Source of the DNA: Micromonospora alfalfae
Lineage (GTDB): Bacteria > Actinomycetota > Actinomycetes > Mycobacteriales > Micromonosporaceae
Length of the DNA stretch: 64,000 nucleotides
Reading direction: 5' to 3'
Assembly: GCF_022230925.1 (NCBI RefSeq)
Contig: NZ_JAKKFH010000012.1
Span: 1-64,000, forward strand
Shown in pieces: positions 63,129-64,000 of this stretch (positions are counted from its first letter, which is position 1; the number at the start of each line of letters is the position of its first letter). The notes beneath the pieces were generated by a model that did no database searches, was not told the origin of the DNA, and saw only the letters and a program-made list of their open reading frames with translations. The position numbers were made by a program, and so were the translations under genes.

Positions 63129-64000
63129 ATGAACAGACGTACCCCTCGGCTCTTCGCGGCGACACTCGCGGTCACCGCGCTCGCCCTCGGCGCCTGCGCC
63201 GACAAGGCCGACGACCAGCCGAACGCCGGCACCGCAGCCGCCGCCTACCCGGTCACCGTCGGCGCGCTCACCCTCGACAAGCGCCCTGAGAAGATCGTCG
63301 TGCTGTCGCCCTCCGCCACCGAGATGCTCTTCGCGATCGGTGCCGGTCCGCAGGTGACAGCCGTCGACGACCAGTCGAACTACCCGGCCGACGTGCCCAA
63401 GACCGACCTCTCCGCCTTCCAGCCGAACGCCGAGGCGATCGCCGGTAGGAACCCCGACCTCGTGGTGCTCTCCGACGACCGCAACAAGATCGTCGAGCAG
63501 CTCGGCAAGCTGAAGATCCCGGTGTACCAGACCCCGGCGGCGACCACGCTCGACGACTCGTACCGGCAGATCACCGAGCTGGGCACGCTGACCGGGCACG
63601 CCGACCAGGCCACCGACGTCGCCACCCGGATGAAGGACGACATCGCCAAGCTGGTCAAGGACCTGCCGCAGCGCACCGAGAAGCTCACCTACTTCCACGA
63701 GCTGGGCCCGGAGCTGTACAGCGCCACCAGCAAGACCTTCATCGGCTCGCTCTACAGCCAGGCCGGCCTGACGAACATCGCCGACCCGGCCGACGCGGAC
63801 GGTAAGAACTTCGGCTACCCGCAGCTGTCCCAGGAGTTCATCGTCAAGGCCGACCCGGACTTCGTCTTCCTGGCCGATGCCAAGTGCTGTCAGCAGAGCG
63901 CCGACACGGTCAAGGCACGCAGCGGCTGGGCCGGCCTCACCGCCGTGAAGAACAACCAGGTCGTCGCCCTCAACGATGACATCGCCTCCCGCTGGGGCCC
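63129..64000 (+). CDS. BtuF-like cobalamin-binding lipoprotein (partial)
   Basis: The 3' end lies beyond the window; 290 codons are seen. A signal peptide ends in lipobox LALGAC (Cys near residue 23). The rest is a periplasmic-binding-protein fold of the BtuF/FhuD class: IVVLSPSATEMLFAIGAG near 55-72, NPDLVVLSDD near 107-116, then KLKIPVYQT and a long helix region with TELGTLTG. A KCCQQS Cys pair near 257-258 is unusual. The cobalamin riboswitch before it argues for B12 or cobinamide uptake, with permease and ATPase genes expected just downstream. The ATG at 63129 follows GGAGG. Confidence 0.9.
   Translation, partial: MNRRTPRLFAATLAVTALALGACADKADDQPNAGTAAAAYPVTVGALTLDKRPEKIVVLSPSATEMLFAIGAGPQVTAVDDQSNYPADVPKTDLSAFQPNAEAIAGRNPDLVVLSDDRNKIVEQLGKLKIPVYQTPAATTLDDSYRQITELGTLTGHADQATDVATRMKDDIAKLVKDLPQRTEKLTYFHELGPELYSATSKTFIGSLYSQAGLTNIADPADADGKNFGYPQLSQEFIVKADPDFVFLADAKCCQQSADTVKARSGWAGLTAVKNNQVVALNDDIASRWG

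Overview
The window is high-GC DNA with strong third-position GC bias, frequent GTG starts and 4-nt GTGA or 1-nt TGATG overlaps. These point to an actinomycete. An XRE/DUF397 pair, a BldC-like regulator, many SpoIIE-type phosphatases, futalosine-pathway menaquinone genes and system II cytochrome c maturation genes fit Micromonosporaceae (Micromonospora-like); that family assignment is inference, made without any database search. I see no tRNA, rRNA, CRISPR array, transposase or phage gene. Most of the window looks chromosomal.

Layout. 0.1-11 kb is a mixed metabolic and transport region: ZIP metal permease, Eis-type acetyltransferase, PadR-controlled ABC exporter, PP2C phosphatase, XRE-cupin regulator divergent from a BenE transporter, DUF2171 protein, MscL, and a FadR-type regulator divergent from an MFS exporter. 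10.8-17 kb is a partner-switching cluster: a lone STAS protein, then RsbR, RsbS, RsbT, an RsbT-RsbX-like fusion, a histidine kinase and a receiver-PP2C protein in one tightly overlapping operon. 17-25.7 kb holds an AraC regulator, a DinB-like protein, a second PadR-ABC operon, an S9 oligopeptidase and a GlcE-like flavoprotein. 25.8-33.4 kb is a second signalling cluster: an ATPase-GAF-PP2C protein divergent from a cytosolic poly-HAMP hybrid kinase, followed by a response regulator and another STAS protein.

33.6-39.6 kb is hemL, a histidine phosphatase, a TlpA-like lipoprotein, ccdA, resB and ccsB, the same order as M. tuberculosis Rv0524-Rv0529. 40-43.3 kb has XRE/DUF397, MarR divergent from a carboxymuconolactone decarboxylase-like protein, and an epoxide hydrolase-like protein. 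43.5-58.4 kb carries menaquinone genes: ubiD, ubiA, ubiX and, further on, mqnE. A class I terpene synthase, a BldC-like protein, an Lrp regulator, an SDR, a Cds1-like PLP enzyme, a glycolipid-binding protein, a DEAD-box helicase, a proline-rich tail-anchored protein and an NlpC/P60 hydrolase lie among or after them. 59-63 kb has two divergent secreted peptidases. The window ends in a cobalamin riboswitch and the start of a BtuF-like lipoprotein.

The structure least explained by genes is a set of intergenic palindromes. There are three 75-nt elements of identical architecture (33-nt arms, 9-nt loop), two 61-nt elements (21-nt arms, 19-nt loop), one 83-nt element and one loopless 40-bp palindrome. 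Two of them supply the stop codon of the upstream gene. The two signalling clusters together encode three SpoIIE-family phosphatase domains, four STAS proteins and five RsbW/RsbT- or kinase-type ATPase proteins, but no sigma factor.
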